A stretch of DNA of 64,000 nucleotides, taken from Arthrobacter sp. 260. GTDB lineage: Bacteria > Actinomycetota > Actinomycetes > Actinomycetales > Micrococcaceae. Both the position numbers and the translations under genes were made by a program. Within the stretch, counting starts at the first letter, position 1. Each line of letters opens with the position of its first letter. The stretch is from contig NZ_JABFOE010000010.1 in assembly GCF_013116745.1 (NCBI RefSeq), forward strand, positions 102,375 to 166,374. Direction: 5' to 3'. This document shows, one piece after another, positions 20,587 through 30,262 of the stretch. A model generated the notes under the pieces. It worked only from the letters and a program-made list of their open reading frames with translations. It had not been told where the DNA came from and did not search any database.

Positions 20587-22383
20587 ATGAGCGAGTCCTT
20601 TTCCGCTGCAATAAATCCAGTTACCAAGGTCCTGATCGCCAACCGCGGTGAGATTGCCGTGCGCATCATCCGCGCAGCCCGCGACGAGGGCCTCGTATCG
20701 GTTGCGGTCTACGCCGATCCGGACCGGGACGCGTTGCACGTCCGGCTCGCCGACGAGGCCTACGGCCTGGGCGGCAGCACCGCCGCCGACTCCTACCTGG
20801 TGATGGACCGCATCCTGGAGGCCGCGCAGCGCAGCGGCGCGGACGCCATCCATCCCGGCTACGGCTTCCTGTCCGAGAACGCCGAGTTCGCGCGCAAGGT
20901 CATTGACGCGGGGATCACCTGGATCGGCCCCTCACCGGAAGCCATCTCCCAACTCGGTGACAAGGTCAAGGCCCGCCACATCGCCGAGAAGGTCGGCGCC
21001 CCGCTGGTCCCCGGCACAAAGGATCCGGTAGCCTCCGTCCGCGAGGTCCAGGACTTCGCCGACGAGTTTGGGCTCCCCCTCGCCATCAAGGCCGCCTTCG
21101 GCGGCGGCGGCCGTGGCATCAAGGTGGTCCGGGACGCAGCCGACATCCCCGAGGCCTACGACTCGGCGGTCCGCGAGGCAACCGCGGCGTTCGGACGGGG
21201 TGAGTGCTTCGTCGAACGGTTCCTCGACGCACCCCGCCATGTGGAAACCCAGTGCCTTGCTGATGCGCACGGGAACGTCGTCGTCGTCTCCACCCGTGAC
21301 TGCTCGCTGCAGCGGCGCAACCAGAAACTGGTTGAGGAAGCGCCGGCACCGTTCCTCAGCGAGGACCAGAACCGGCGACTCTACGAGGCGTCGAAAGCCA
21401 TCCTCCGGGAAGCCGGTTACCAGGGTGCCGGAACCTGCGAGTTCCTGGTGGGCCAGGACGGGACTATTTCCTTCCTGGAGGTGAACACCCGGCTGCAGGT
21501 GGAGCACCCGGTCTCCGAGGAGGTTACGGGCATCGACCTGGTCCGGGAGCAATTCCGCCTCGCCCGCGGGGAAGCCCTTGGCTATAGCGACCCGACCGTC
21601 CGCGGCCATTCTTTCGAGTTCCGGATCAACGGTGAGGATGCCGGCCGGAACTTCATGCCCGCCCCCGGCACCGTCCAGACCCTTACCCTCCCCACCGGAC
21701 CCGGTATCCGGGTCGATTCAGGGATCGAAGCCGGAGAAGTCATTGGCGGGAACTTCGACTCGATGCTGGCGAAGCTCATTGTCACCGGCGCGACCCGCAC
21801 CCAGGCGCTGCAGCGTGCCCGGCGTGCCCTCGCCGAAATGCGCATCATCGGGATGCCGACGGTCCTGCCGTTCCACGCCGCAGTCGTCGCCGACCCCGCG
21901 TTCGCCCCGACCGACGGTCCGTTCACCGTCCACACTCGCTGGATTGAAACCGAGTTCACCAACACCATCGCGCCGTGGAGCCCGGCGGACGCGGCCGATT
22001 CGGCGTCCGACGAGGACGGTGGCCGCCAGCGCATCACGGTCGAGGTAGCCGGCAAGCGCCTTGAAGTGGTCCTACCAGCGAGCCTGGGCGGTACAGGTCG
22101 GCAGGGTACCGCCAGCAAGCCGAAGAAGGCACTGCGCACACGCGGCGGGTCGGCAGCAGCGGCCGACGGCGACGATCTCACCTCCCCCATGCAGGGCACC
22201 ATCGTCAAGGTGGCAGTTGCCGACGGCGACCTCGTCTCCGAGGGAGACCTGATCGTGGTCCTGGAAGCCATGAAGATGGAACAACCCCTGACCGCCCACA
22301 AATCCGGCACCCTGTCCGGCCTCAGCGCCGCCCCGGGGGACACCGTGGCGGCCGGCGCCGTGATCGCCGCCATTTCCGACTAG
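20587..22383 (+). CDS. acetyl/propionyl-CoA carboxylase alpha subunit (biotin carboxylase + BCCP)
   Basis: Carboxylates its own biotin with ATP and bicarbonate. 598 aa from the ATG at 20587 ([12 protein letters not shown]), with GAAGGAG upstream; a further in-frame ATG at 20518 lacks family sequence. Biotin carboxylase: [22 protein letters not shown], the glycine-rich ATP-grasp loop [32 protein letters not shown] linker of about 90 residues leads to the biotinyl domain with EAMKMEQPL carrying the biotin lysine. The partner subunits are at 12.5-14.4 kb and the biotin ligase at 9.3 kb. Confidence 0.96.
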   Translation: MSESFSAAINPVTKVLIANRGEIAVRIIRAARDEGLVSVAVYADPDRDALHVRLADEAYGLGGSTAADSYLVMDRILEAAQRSGADAIHPGYGFLSENAEFARKVIDAGITWIGPSPEAISQLGDKVKARHIAEKVGAPLVPGTKDPVASVREVQDFADEFGLPLAIKAAFGGGGRGIKVVRDAADIPEAYDSAVREATAAFGRGECFVERFLDAPRHVETQCLADAHGNVVVVSTRDCSLQRRNQKLVEEAPAPFLSEDQNRRLYEASKAILREAGYQGAGTCEFLVGQDGTISFLEVNTRLQVEHPVSEEVTGIDLVREQFRLARGEALGYSDPTVRGHSFEFRINGEDAGRNFMPAPGTVQTLTLPTGPGIRVDSGIEAGEVIGGNFDSMLAKLIVTGATRTQALQRARRALAEMRIIGMPTVLPFHAAVVADPAFAPTDGPFTVHTRWIETEFTNTIAPWSPADAADSASDEDGGRQRITVEVAGKRLEVVLPASLGGTGRQGTASKPKKALRTRGGSAAAADGDDLTSPMQGTIVKVAVADGDLVSEGDLIVVLEAMKMEQPLTAHKSGTLSGLSAAPGDTVAAGAVIAAISD

Positions 22384-22421
22384 GCGCACCACACCGGCCG
22401 TGCAGGTCGGGGCACCTGTTG

Positions 22422-23060
22422 CTACGCGTCGTCGTCGGCGTCTTCGCGTTGCTCCTGCTCGCGTTCGGCCTGCTCCCGCTGTTCCTTCTCGAGCTTCTCC
22501 TGCTCGCGCTGCTGCTTTTCGCGCTCCCGTTCGGCATCCCGCTGCGCCCTGTCGCCGGCGGGACCGGTATCCTCGCTGCCCTCGCCATCGTCCTGGTCCT
22601 CATCCTGGTCCTCGTCCTGCGAGGGTCCGGCTGGCGGGGTGGGGGTCTCGGCCGGGGTGGTCGGCGGGGGCACCGGCGTGTTCGTGGTGGGAGCGGGTGC
22701 CGGCCCGACGGGTCCGGTCTGGCCCACCTCGGCGGCGATGGCAAGGAGCAACTCGTCGATGGTCGACTGGATCTGGGTTGCCCGTTCGGCGGTGACAGTG
22801 CCTTGCCCGCGTGCCACGGTGACTTCCTGACGCAGTTCGGCGGCGAGCTGCGTGGCGGCTACCTGATCCCCGGCGGCCGCTGCAGTGGCAATCTCCCGGA
22901 CCGAGGCCTGGAAGCTTGCCGCCGCGTCCGGGTCCAGCGCCGGCGCCCCACAGCCCGACAGGAGCAACGCGGCACCCAGCGATGCCGCCGCCCACTGACG
23001 CTGCGCCCGCCCAGCGCGGCCCCACGTAGGCCGTCTTCCCGGAACGTGTGCCCGGCTCAT
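22422..23060 (-). CDS. lipoprotein with charged low-complexity tail
   Basis: 212 aa. The signal peptide ends in a lipobox (ALLLSGC, Cys about 38). A short helical part follows (SFQASVREIATAAAAGDQVAATQLAAELRQEV), then a Pro/Thr-rich linker and a highly charged Glu/Gln/Arg coiled region (AEREREKQQREQEKLEKEQ) ending DADDDA. It overlaps the Ser/Thr kinase gene by 4 bp, so it may be an extracellular partner or substrate of that kinase. No specific family recognised. Confidence 0.75.
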   Translation of the reverse strand: MSRAHVPGRRPTWGRAGRAQRQWAAASLGAALLLSGCGAPALDPDAAASFQASVREIATAAAAGDQVAATQLAAELRQEVTVARGQGTVTAERATQIQSTIDELLLAIAAEVGQTGPVGPAPAPTTNTPVPPPTTPAETPTPPAGPSQDEDQDEDQDDGEGSEDTGPAGDRAQRDAEREREKQQREQEKLEKEQREQAEREQEQREDADDDA

Positions 23061-24340
23061 GGTTGCACCCTCTCGTAGAGCTCGTTCAGGAGTTCGCCAG
23101 TGGTGCCGGGTACCGAAGGAAGCTCCTCCACCGGCGCCTGACCACCCAGGTTCAGGCCAAGGATGACAACCAGACCGACAACCACCACCGCGGCTGCAGC
23201 GAGCACACCCACCAGCCAGGTCCGGCGTCGGCCGGGTCGGGAAGTGCCGGACCGGGACCCTCCCGCCTGGCCATGCGTGGAGGGGGCTCGGCCGGACCGG
23301 TCATGGCGGGGCTCATCACCACTGGGCAGGGTGCGGGTACCCAGAGCGGTCCCCCGGGAGTCGTCAGCGGGCCAGAGGCCGGCCGACGGCTGGGTCTCGG
23401 TGACGGCGGGCCCCGTCGCGAGGACAGTGGTGGGCGCTGGTTGCCGGGCGGGTTCGTCCGGCAGGGAGAGCTGAAATGGCCGGGCCACCGGGGTATCCGC
23501 GCGGAGGACCTCGGTGCGGGGCTCGGGTTCCTTCCACTGGGCGAACTCGGCGGCGACGGCACCGGCGGTGGGCCGGTCGTCGGGGTTGTCTGCTGTCATC
23601 CGTGACAGCAACGATTGCCAGGCTGGCCCGAGTCCAGCCGGAATTGCGGGCGGCCGGTGCAGCCTGGCGACAGCGGTTTCCAGGCTCGTCCCGGGGTAGG
23701 CCCGCGCACCGGTGAGGCATTCCAGCAGGACCAGCCCGAGCGAGTAGATGTCAGTCGGAGTTCCGACGGTCCCGCCGCGCGCCTGTTCGGGACTGAGATA
23801 GGCGGCGGTGCCGATCGTCTGGCCTGTGGCAGTCTGCCGGGCGGCGTCGTAGAAGCGGGCGATCCCGAAGTCGGTGACCAGGTAGCCGAAAACCCCACTG
23901 TCAGGATCGGTGGTGCGGGTCAGGATGTTTGACGGTTTGATGTCGCGGTGCAGGATGCCTCGCTGGTGGATATACGCCAGCGTCCGGGCCACATCCCATC
24001 CGGCCGAGCGGACGGCGTCGGCTGGGAGCGGGCCGTCTGCCAGCAACGCCCCCAGATCGGGGCCCTCGACGAGTTCCATCACCAGGTAGGTTGGCCCGGA
24101 TGAGGTGCTCGACGAATCCATGTCCAGCACCCGCACCAGTCCCGGGTGGTGCAGTCCCGCAAGCAGCCGCGCCTCGTCCGATCCGCGGGAGACGCCGTCG
24201 GCGGCCCCTGGCCGGAACAGCTTCACCGCCACGTCCCGGCCGAGCCGGGTGTCCCGGGCGTGGTAGACCTCCGCCATCCCGCCGACGCCGACGACGCTGC
24301 CGAGGAGGTAGCGTCCGTCAGCCAGTGATTGGGTACTCAT
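23057..24340 (-). CDS. transmembrane serine/threonine protein kinase
   Basis: About 427 aa from the ATG at 24340, which has GGAGG seven bases upstream. Hanks-type kinase domain: GSVVGVGGMAEVYHARD, VAVKLF (ATP lysine), ILHRDIKPSNIL catalytic loop, VTDFGIARF, and the activation segment GTAAYLSPEQARGG. After a disordered linker there is one membrane helix near residue 390 (WLVGVLAAAAVVVVGLVVILGL) and only a short extracellular tail, without PASTA repeats. It is followed by an overlapping lipoprotein gene. Confidence 0.95.
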   Translation of the reverse strand: MSTQSLADGRYLLGSVVGVGGMAEVYHARDTRLGRDVAVKLFRPGAADGVSRGSDEARLLAGLHHPGLVRVLDMDSSSTSSGPTYLVMELVEGPDLGALLADGPLPADAVRSAGWDVARTLAYIHQRGILHRDIKPSNILTRTTDPDSGVFGYLVTDFGIARFYDAARQTATGQTIGTAAYLSPEQARGGTVGTPTDIYSLGLVLLECLTGARAYPGTSLETAVARLHRPPAIPAGLGPAWQSLLSRMTADNPDDRPTAGAVAAEFAQWKEPEPRTEVLRADTPVARPFQLSLPDEPARQPAPTTVLATGPAVTETQPSAGLWPADDSRGTALGTRTLPSGDEPRHDRSGRAPSTHGQAGGSRSGTSRPGRRRTWLVGVLAAAAVVVVGLVVILGLNLGGQAPVEELPSVPGTTGELLNELYERVQP

Positions 24341-24415
24341 GCCGCCTCCGCTGGTTGATTTCCTGACCGATTCTACGTGGGACGCATTCCACGCCCCCAG
24401 CACCCGGTCACGACG

Positions 24416-24445
24416 ACGGCGCGGCACCCGAGGGTGCCGCGCCGT
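24416..24445 (-). terminator. terminator of the MHS transporter gene
   Basis: ACGGCGCGGCACCC and GGGTGCCGCGCCGT form a perfect 14-bp stem with a 2-nt loop, about 19 bp after the transporter stop codon. No strong T-run. Confidence 0.65.
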
Positions 24446-24463
24446 TGTGAAGGGGTAAGACGG

Positions 24464-25876
24464 TTACGCCACGTTGTTGTCGTAGTCGTGGTCGCGGGTT
24501 TCCCTGCTGAGCCAGAGTGCGATGAATGTGGCGACAGCCGCTGCACTGAGGTACAGGCCCACCAGCAGCGTGCTGCCGTCGGCCAGTTGCCACAGGGCGA
24601 TGGCGACGAACGACGCCGGTGCCGCACCGATGACGCTCGACATGTTGTAGGCGACCGCAGAACCTGTGTAGCGGACGTTGGCGGGGAACAGTTCCGGCAG
24701 GATCGCCGCCATGGGACCGAAGGTCAGGCCCATCAGGATGAAGCCGATGATCAGCAGGGCCATCGCACCGGTGGTGCCCGCACCGAACAGTGGCACCCAG
24801 GTGAACCCGAACAGCGCGATACCGATGGTGGTGGCCATCAGCATCTTCCGGCGGCCGAACCTCTCGGCGAGCGGACCGGAGACGAGGGTGAAGATACCGA
24901 AGAACACGACACCGATGATGAGCATGATGAGGAAGTCACCGCGGGCGATACCCAGCCCGGGGACGAAGGCCTCGGCTGCGGCGTCGTCGAAGCCTCGCCC
25001 GGCCGCCTCGGCGGCCGCACGTGCGTCCTCGACCGATGCGGGGGTGGTGCCGAAGGTGAGGGTGAATGCGGTCATCAGGTAGAACAGCACGTAGGTGGCG
25101 AACATGATGAATGTGCCGAGCAGCAGGGGACGCCACTGGTGCTTGAAGACGCTGGCCAGGGGCAGCTTCACTACCTTGCCCTTGTCCTTCACCTGCTGGA
25201 AGGAGTGGCTTTCGATGAGCTTGAGCCGGACGTACAGTCCAACGATGACCAGCACGGCGCTAAGCAGGAACGGTACCCGCCAGCCCCAGGCCAGGAACTC
25301 CTCGTTGCTGAGGGTGGCGTTGAGGTAGACGAACAACAGGTTCGCGAGGATGAAACCGATCGGAGCACCCAGCTGCGGGAACGTGCCGTAGACGGCTCGC
25401 TTGTTCTTCGGTGCGTTTTCGGTGGCGAGCAGTGCGGCACCGCTCCATTCGCCGCCCAGGGCGAGACCCTGGAAGAAGCGCAGCAACACCAGCAGCGCGG
25501 GCGCCAGGATGATCCAGCCATCCACCTGCGCGGTCGGGAGCACACCGATAAGGAAGGTGGCGATACCCATGGTCAGCAGCGACGCGACCAGTGTCCCCTT
25601 GCGACCGATCCGGTCACCGTAGTGGCCAAAGATGATCGATCCGAGGGGGCGGGCCACAAACGCGACGCCGAAGACGGCGAAGGAGCTCAGGATCGCGTTC
25701 GCCGGGGTGGCGTCCGGGAAGAACAGCGCCGGAAAGACCAGCACCGACGCCGTGGCGTAAATATAGAAGTCATAGAACTCGATGGTGGTTCCGATGAGGC
25801 TCGCGAAGATGACGCGGCCCTTGGGATTCTTCGGCTTGGAAGCACCGGCGTCCACGGCGGACGGGGTTGTTGACAT
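24464..25876 (-). CDS. MFS transporter, metabolite:H+ symporter (MHS) family
   Basis: Twelve-helix proton symporter of 470 aa. The start of the fold (RVIFASLIGTTIEFYDFYIYATASVLVFPALFF) and the loop 2-3 signature (GHYGDRIGRKGTLVASLLTMG) are typical of the MHS group. GGEWSGAALLATENAP and the second half GPLAERFGRRKMLMATTI also fit. The substrate is probably a carboxylate or quaternary amine; it cannot be read from sequence. The upstream region has two regularly spaced operators just downstream of a -10-like TAGCCT. Confidence 0.93.
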   Translation of the reverse strand: MSTTPSAVDAGASKPKNPKGRVIFASLIGTTIEFYDFYIYATASVLVFPALFFPDATPANAILSSFAVFGVAFVARPLGSIIFGHYGDRIGRKGTLVASLLTMGIATFLIGVLPTAQVDGWIILAPALLVLLRFFQGLALGGEWSGAALLATENAPKNKRAVYGTFPQLGAPIGFILANLLFVYLNATLSNEEFLAWGWRVPFLLSAVLVIVGLYVRLKLIESHSFQQVKDKGKVVKLPLASVFKHQWRPLLLGTFIMFATYVLFYLMTAFTLTFGTTPASVEDARAAAEAAGRGFDDAAAEAFVPGLGIARGDFLIMLIIGVVFFGIFTLVSGPLAERFGRRKMLMATTIGIALFGFTWVPLFGAGTTGAMALLIIGFILMGLTFGPMAAILPELFPANVRYTGSAVAYNMSSVIGAAPASFVAIALWQLADGSTLLVGLYLSAAAVATFIALWLSRETRDHDYDNNVA

Positions 25877-25954
25877 GTCTGCGGCTTTCTCTCACTACGG
25901 CGGGCCAAAGGCACCGCGATCAGGTGGCTGAATGCATCAATCAGACCAGCAAGG

Positions 25955-25988
25955 TCCAACAGGTGGATAAATTTGTCCAGTATGTGGA
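25955..25988 (-). promoter_or_regulatory. paired operator TCCA-N5-TGGA, two sites 21 bp apart
   Basis: Two inverted repeats, TCCA-N5-TGGA at 25955-25967 and again at 25976-25988 (the second extends to TGTCCAGTATGTGGACA). They are centred exactly two helical turns apart. The inner halves also form the near-perfect palindrome TGGATAAATTTGTCCA. They lie just downstream of a -10-like TAGCCT (26005-26010, minus strand), the position expected for repression of the MHS transporter. A GntR- or IclR-type repressor would fit. Confidence 0.6.
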
Positions 25989-26056
25989 CAGCGCAACTGA
26001 GAGCTAGGCTACAGCACCGCTGACCGTTAGGGCAGGGTGCAGGGAACTTTTTGTTT

Positions 26057-27457
26057 CTACAGCCTGACGTGCAGGCGTCGTGCGGCTTCGGAGATTGAGC
26101 CGGTCAGCGACGGGTAGACGGTGAACGTGTTGGCCACATCGTCCACGTGCAGCTTCTTCGTGACGGCCAGCGCCAAGGGGAATATCAACTCCGAGGCGCG
26201 GGGCCCGACGACGACACCGCCGATCACCGTTCCGGACCCCTTGCGGGAGATGATCTTCACAAATCCGTCGGTCACGTTCATCATCTTTGCGCGGGCGTTG
26301 GTGTGGAGGGAAAGCTTCACGACGTCGCCCTGGTAGCGGCCCGATTCCACGTCCGCCTCGGAAACCCCCACGGTGGCAATCTCGGGGGCAGTGAAAATAT
26401 TGGAGGCAACCTGCTTGAGCTTCAGCGGGGTGACACTGTCGCCCATCAGGTGGGCCATCGCGATACGGCCCTGCATGGCGGCCACCGATGCGAGCGCCAG
26501 CACCCCCGTGCAGTCCCCCGCCGCGTACACGTTCGGGGCCGAGGTGCGCGAGACGCCGTCGACCTTGATGTGCCCCGACTCGGTAAGCTGGACTCCCGCA
26601 TCCTCCAACCCGATGCCCGCGGTATTGGGGATGGAGCCGACCGCGATGAGGCAGTGGCTGCCCTCGACCGTCCGCCCGTCGGACAGGGTGACGACAACGC
26701 CGTCGCCCTGCCGCTGGACGCCCTGGGCACGGCACTCCGAGAGCACGGTCATGCCGCGGTTCCGGAACACGTTCTCAAGCACCTCGGCGGCGTCGGCGTC
26801 CTCGCCGGGGAGCACCCGGTCACGGCTCGAGATCAGGGTGACCTTCGAGCCGAGTCCGTCATAGGCGGATGCGAATTCGGCCCCCGTGACCCCTGAGCCG
26901 ACCACAATAAGGTGCTCGGGTACTTCGGTGAGGGTGTAGATCTGGGTCCAGTTGAAGATCCGTTCACCGTCGGGCTGCGCCGTGGGCAGTTCCCGGGGGT
27001 GCGCACCAACCGACAGGAGGATGGCGTCAGCCTCGAGGGTGGTGGTTTCGTCGCCGGCCGTGACCTCCAGGCGGTGGTTGTCGAGCAGTTTTCCCTCGCC
27101 GATGAGGATCTTCACGCCCACCCGCTCCAGTGCACGGGAGATATCAGCGGACTGCTCGGCGGCCAGGCGCAGCAGTCGTTCGTTGACCTGGCCCAGGTCC
27201 GCGTGGGCAGCCTTGGTGTTCTCAAACCGCACACCCAGCTCATGCGCGGAATCGACCCGGGCCATAATGTCAGCGGTGGCGATCAACGTCTTCGACGGCA
27301 CCACGTCGGTGAGGACAGCTGCCCCGCCGAGCCCCTGGCGCTCCACAATGGTGACGCTGGCACCGAGAGAGGCAGCGACCATCGCCGCCTCGTATCCGCC
27401 GGGCCCGCCGCCCAGGATGGCAATTCGAAGGGCACTGAAATCTAGTTGGCTGGTCAC
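26057..27457 (-). CDS. lpdA: NAD(P)H-quinone dehydrogenase (LpdA-type flavoprotein)
   Basis: FAD-dependent pyridine-nucleotide oxidoreductase of 466 aa. It has the FAD motif ILGGGPGGYEAAMVA, the NAD motif VVGSGVTGAEFASAY, VYAAGDCTGVLALASVAAMQGR, and the C-terminal dimer domain (ALAVTKKLHVDDVANTFTVYPSLTGSISEA). Where lipoamide dehydrogenases have the CxxxxC disulfide it reads GLGGAAVLTDVVPSKTL, with no cysteines. It therefore matches the M. tuberculosis Rv3303c-type quinone reductase rather than a true dihydrolipoyl dehydrogenase. Confidence 0.93.
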   Translation of the reverse strand: MTSQLDFSALRIAILGGGPGGYEAAMVAASLGASVTIVERQGLGGAAVLTDVVPSKTLIATADIMARVDSAHELGVRFENTKAAHADLGQVNERLLRLAAEQSADISRALERVGVKILIGEGKLLDNHRLEVTAGDETTTLEADAILLSVGAHPRELPTAQPDGERIFNWTQIYTLTEVPEHLIVVGSGVTGAEFASAYDGLGSKVTLISSRDRVLPGEDADAAEVLENVFRNRGMTVLSECRAQGVQRQGDGVVVTLSDGRTVEGSHCLIAVGSIPNTAGIGLEDAGVQLTESGHIKVDGVSRTSAPNVYAAGDCTGVLALASVAAMQGRIAMAHLMGDSVTPLKLKQVASNIFTAPEIATVGVSEADVESGRYQGDVVKLSLHTNARAKMMNVTDGFVKIISRKGSGTVIGGVVVGPRASELIFPLALAVTKKLHVDDVANTFTVYPSLTGSISEAARRLHVRL

Positions 27458-27563
27458 AACTGACCATTCTGTCCTATCCCTGCTGCGCTCTCAAACGGTT
27501 AAGGCGGTCCGCGCACGTCCCCGCCGGTGGCAGCGGGCCGGGAACTGAGGGTAAGTTTGATCA

Positions 27564-28388
27564 GTGATCGAGAACTCCACGTCAATGACGCCGACCGACC
27601 CCTTCGACCTGGCACGCGCCGCGGCTGAGTACATCGCCGCCGAGACCGGCGTCGCCAACCACGATATTGCCCTGGTGCTGGGCTCGGGGTGGGGCGAAGC
27701 AGCCAACCTCATCGGGGAGACCACCCACACCCTCGAGGCATCGGACATCCCCGGGTTTTCCGCCCCCGCCGTGGAGGGACACGTGGGGACTGTGCGTTCG
27801 GTCCTGACGACGTCGGGCAAGCGCGCCCTGGTGGTCGGCTCCCGTACCCACTACTACGAGGGCAAGGGCGTCAGGGCAGTGGTCCACGGCGTCCGCACCG
27901 CAGCCGCCGCCGGGGCCAAGGTGATGGTGCTGACGAACGGCTGCGGCGGGCTGCAGGAACAGTGGATCCCCGGCACCCCGGTCCTGATCAGCGACCACCT
28001 GAACCTCACCGCCACCTCCCCCCTCGAGGGCGCCACCTTCGTGGACCTGACCGACCTCTACTCGTCTCGGATCCGCGACCTCGCCCGCGAGGTCGACCCG
28101 ACCCTGGACGAGGGCGTGTACGCACAGTTCACAGGCCCCCACTACGAGACACCCGCCGAGGTCAGGTATGCGAGGACCATCGGCGCCGACCTGGTCGGCA
28201 TGTCCACGGCGCTCGAAGCCATCGCTGCACGTCACGCCGGCATGGAAGTCTTCGGGATCTCGCTGGTCACCAACCTCGCGGCGGGCATCAGCGCAACACC
28301 GCTGAGCCACGCCGAGGTCATCGAATCCGGCGCCGCCGCCGGACCCCGCATTTCACGCCTGCTTGCTGACATCATCAGCCGGCTCTAG
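27564..28388 (+). CDS. purine-nucleoside phosphorylase
   Basis: Splits purine nucleosides with phosphate in salvage. 274 aa, the trimeric mammalian-like type: VLGSGWGEAANLI, VVGSRTHYYEGKG, VLTNGCGGLQEQW, TGPHYETPAEVRYARTIGADLVGMSTALEAIAARH, and SLVTNLAAG, whose Asn goes with 6-oxopurines. Start GTG 27564; TAAGTT six bases upstream suggests a leaderless message. Followed 26 bp later by a phosphohexomutase that could handle the released ribose/deoxyribose-1-phosphate, as in many actinobacteria. Confidence 0.94.
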   Translation: MIENSTSMTPTDPFDLARAAAEYIAAETGVANHDIALVLGSGWGEAANLIGETTHTLEASDIPGFSAPAVEGHVGTVRSVLTTSGKRALVVGSRTHYYEGKGVRAVVHGVRTAAAAGAKVMVLTNGCGGLQEQWIPGTPVLISDHLNLTATSPLEGATFVDLTDLYSSRIRDLAREVDPTLDEGVYAQFTGPHYETPAEVRYARTIGADLVGMSTALEAIAARHAGMEVFGISLVTNLAAGISATPLSHAEVIESGAAAGPRISRLLADIISRL

Positions 28389-28414
28389 AACCTGACCAAA
28401 GGTAACCAGAAGTC

Positions 28415-30151
28415 ATGACGCACGCCGACCACCAACCACTCCTCGATGCTGCCCACGCCTGGGCCGCCGAGGATCCGGATCCGCAGACGACGGCGGAACT
28501 TCAGGCACTCCTGGAGCGGTACGCCGACGACGACAGCGCCACCATGGTGGTCCAGGAACTGCAGGACCGTTTCAGCGGCCCGCTCCTCTTCGGCACCGCC
28601 GGCCTGCGGGCCGCCCTCGGAGCCGGGCCCAACCGGATGAACCGCGTGGTGGTGCGCCGGGCAGCTGCCGGCGTTGCCGCCTACGTGCTCGGGATCGCCG
28701 ACGGCGCCTACACCCCCCGTGCCGTCGTCGGATTCGATGCCCGCCACAATTCCCGCATCTTCGCTGAGGAGACGGCGGCGGTCTTCACTGCCGTCGGCAT
28801 CCAGACCTTCCTGATGCCGACCGAGCTGCCGACCCCGGTGCTCGCCTACGCGGTCCGCGCACTCGAATGCGAGGTGGGGGTGATGGTGACGGCCAGCCAC
28901 AACCCGCCCCAGGACAACGGCTACAAGGTGTACCTGGGCGGACGTGCCGTCGACGACGCTGGACGGGGCGCCCAGATCGTCGCCCCGCAGGACACCGAGA
29001 TCGCCGACCGGATCGCAGCGATCGGCAGCCTGGACAGCATCGTGCTGGCGCCCGAGGGTTGGAACATCCTGCCCGGGAGCATCGCCAAGGACTACGTGAC
29101 CGCTGTGGTCGGCCTTGCTGACCGCGAGAGGTTCCCAGACCGGGACCTGTCCATCGTGTTGACGCCCATGCACGGCGTGGGCGGACAGACCGCGCAGGAC
29201 GTCCTGGCCGCAGCAGGCTTCGGGTCAGTCCACGTTGTCGCCGAGCAGGCCGAGCCGGACCCCGACTTCCCGACCGTCGACTTCCCCAACCCCGAGGAGC
29301 CGGGCGCCCTCGACCTTGCCCTGGCGGCAGCTGTAGCCCAGGACGCCGACCTGGTGCTGGCCAACGACCCCGACGCCGACCGGGTTGCGGTTGCAGCGAA
29401 GGATCCGGCCACCGGTGAGTGGAGGATGCTCCGTGGGGACGAGACCGGGGCGCTGCTCGGCCAGCACCTCGCCGCCCGCCTGGTCCAGGACACCGCGTCC
29501 GACGCTCCCGCACCGGTTTTCGCCAACTCGATTGTCTCCTCACGGTTGCTGACAGGTATCGCAGCGGCGGCCGGCATCGCCCACACCGAAACCCTCACCG
29601 GGTTCAAGTGGATCTCCCGTGTGCCCTCCCTGGCCTACGGCTACGAGGAGGCGCTGGGTTACTGTGTGGCCCCCGAGAAGGTCAGGGACAAGGACGGCAT
29701 TTCCGCGGCCCTGCTGATGGCCGAGCTGGCAGCAGCCACCAAGGCGGCTGGCCGGACCCTGTTCGATCTGCTGGACGACCTGTCACTGTTGCACGGGTTG
29801 CACGCCAGCGACCAGCTGTCCGTCAGGGTCGGCAGCCTCGGACTGCTGGGCGCCATGATGAACCGGCTGCGGGAAAACCCGCCGCAGGCCTTCGCCGACT
29901 CAGCGGTCGACGTCGTCCAGGACCTCCTCCTGGGCCAAACCGGGCTGCCCCCCACCGATGGGCTGCTTTTCCTCACCCGGGACAACACCCGCGTGATCAT
30001 CCGCCCCTCCGGTACCGAACCCAAGCTGAAGTGCTACCTCGAGGTGGTGGAACCGGTCGAGTCCGCCGCTGAGCTGGAGGACGCCAAGGTCACCGCTCGG
30101 GCACGCCTGGACGCGGTGCTCAGGGACGTCGAGGAGTCGCTGGGCCTATAG
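28415..30151 (+). CDS. phospho-sugar mutase (phosphomannomutase/phosphopentomutase-like)
   Basis: Alpha-D-phosphohexomutase of 578 aa, long-form. The phosphoserine loop is TASHNPPQDNGYKVY, the metal loop is ANDPDADRVAVA, the sugar-binding loop GYEEALGYCV and the phosphate loop RPSGTEPKLKCYLEV. The long form and the location after purine-nucleoside phosphorylase suggest conversion of (deoxy)ribose-1-phosphate to the 5-phosphate. This would feed the deoC operon at 31-34 kb, but a phosphoglucose or mannose activity is equally compatible with the motifs. Confidence 0.93.
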   Translation: MTHADHQPLLDAAHAWAAEDPDPQTTAELQALLERYADDDSATMVVQELQDRFSGPLLFGTAGLRAALGAGPNRMNRVVVRRAAAGVAAYVLGIADGAYTPRAVVGFDARHNSRIFAEETAAVFTAVGIQTFLMPTELPTPVLAYAVRALECEVGVMVTASHNPPQDNGYKVYLGGRAVDDAGRGAQIVAPQDTEIADRIAAIGSLDSIVLAPEGWNILPGSIAKDYVTAVVGLADRERFPDRDLSIVLTPMHGVGGQTAQDVLAAAGFGSVHVVAEQAEPDPDFPTVDFPNPEEPGALDLALAAAVAQDADLVLANDPDADRVAVAAKDPATGEWRMLRGDETGALLGQHLAARLVQDTASDAPAPVFANSIVSSRLLTGIAAAAGIAHTETLTGFKWISRVPSLAYGYEEALGYCVAPEKVRDKDGISAALLMAELAAATKAAGRTLFDLLDDLSLLHGLHASDQLSVRVGSLGLLGAMMNRLRENPPQAFADSAVDVVQDLLLGQTGLPPTDGLLFLTRDNTRVIIRPSGTEPKLKCYLEVVEPVESAAELEDAKVTARARLDAVLRDVEESLGL

Positions 30152-30262
30152 GCGGGTGCCCACTGTTGTTTTTCGGCGTTCACGTCCGCGAAACACCTGG
30201 GCAATCAGGGCTACCTACGGTGAAGTGGTACCAGCCACCGTTCCAGCCCCGGAGATCGACCA

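Noticed and set aside
26057..27457. Dihydrolipoyl dehydrogenase
   Set aside because: The redox-active CxxxxC cysteines are absent, so it is the quinone-reductase type.
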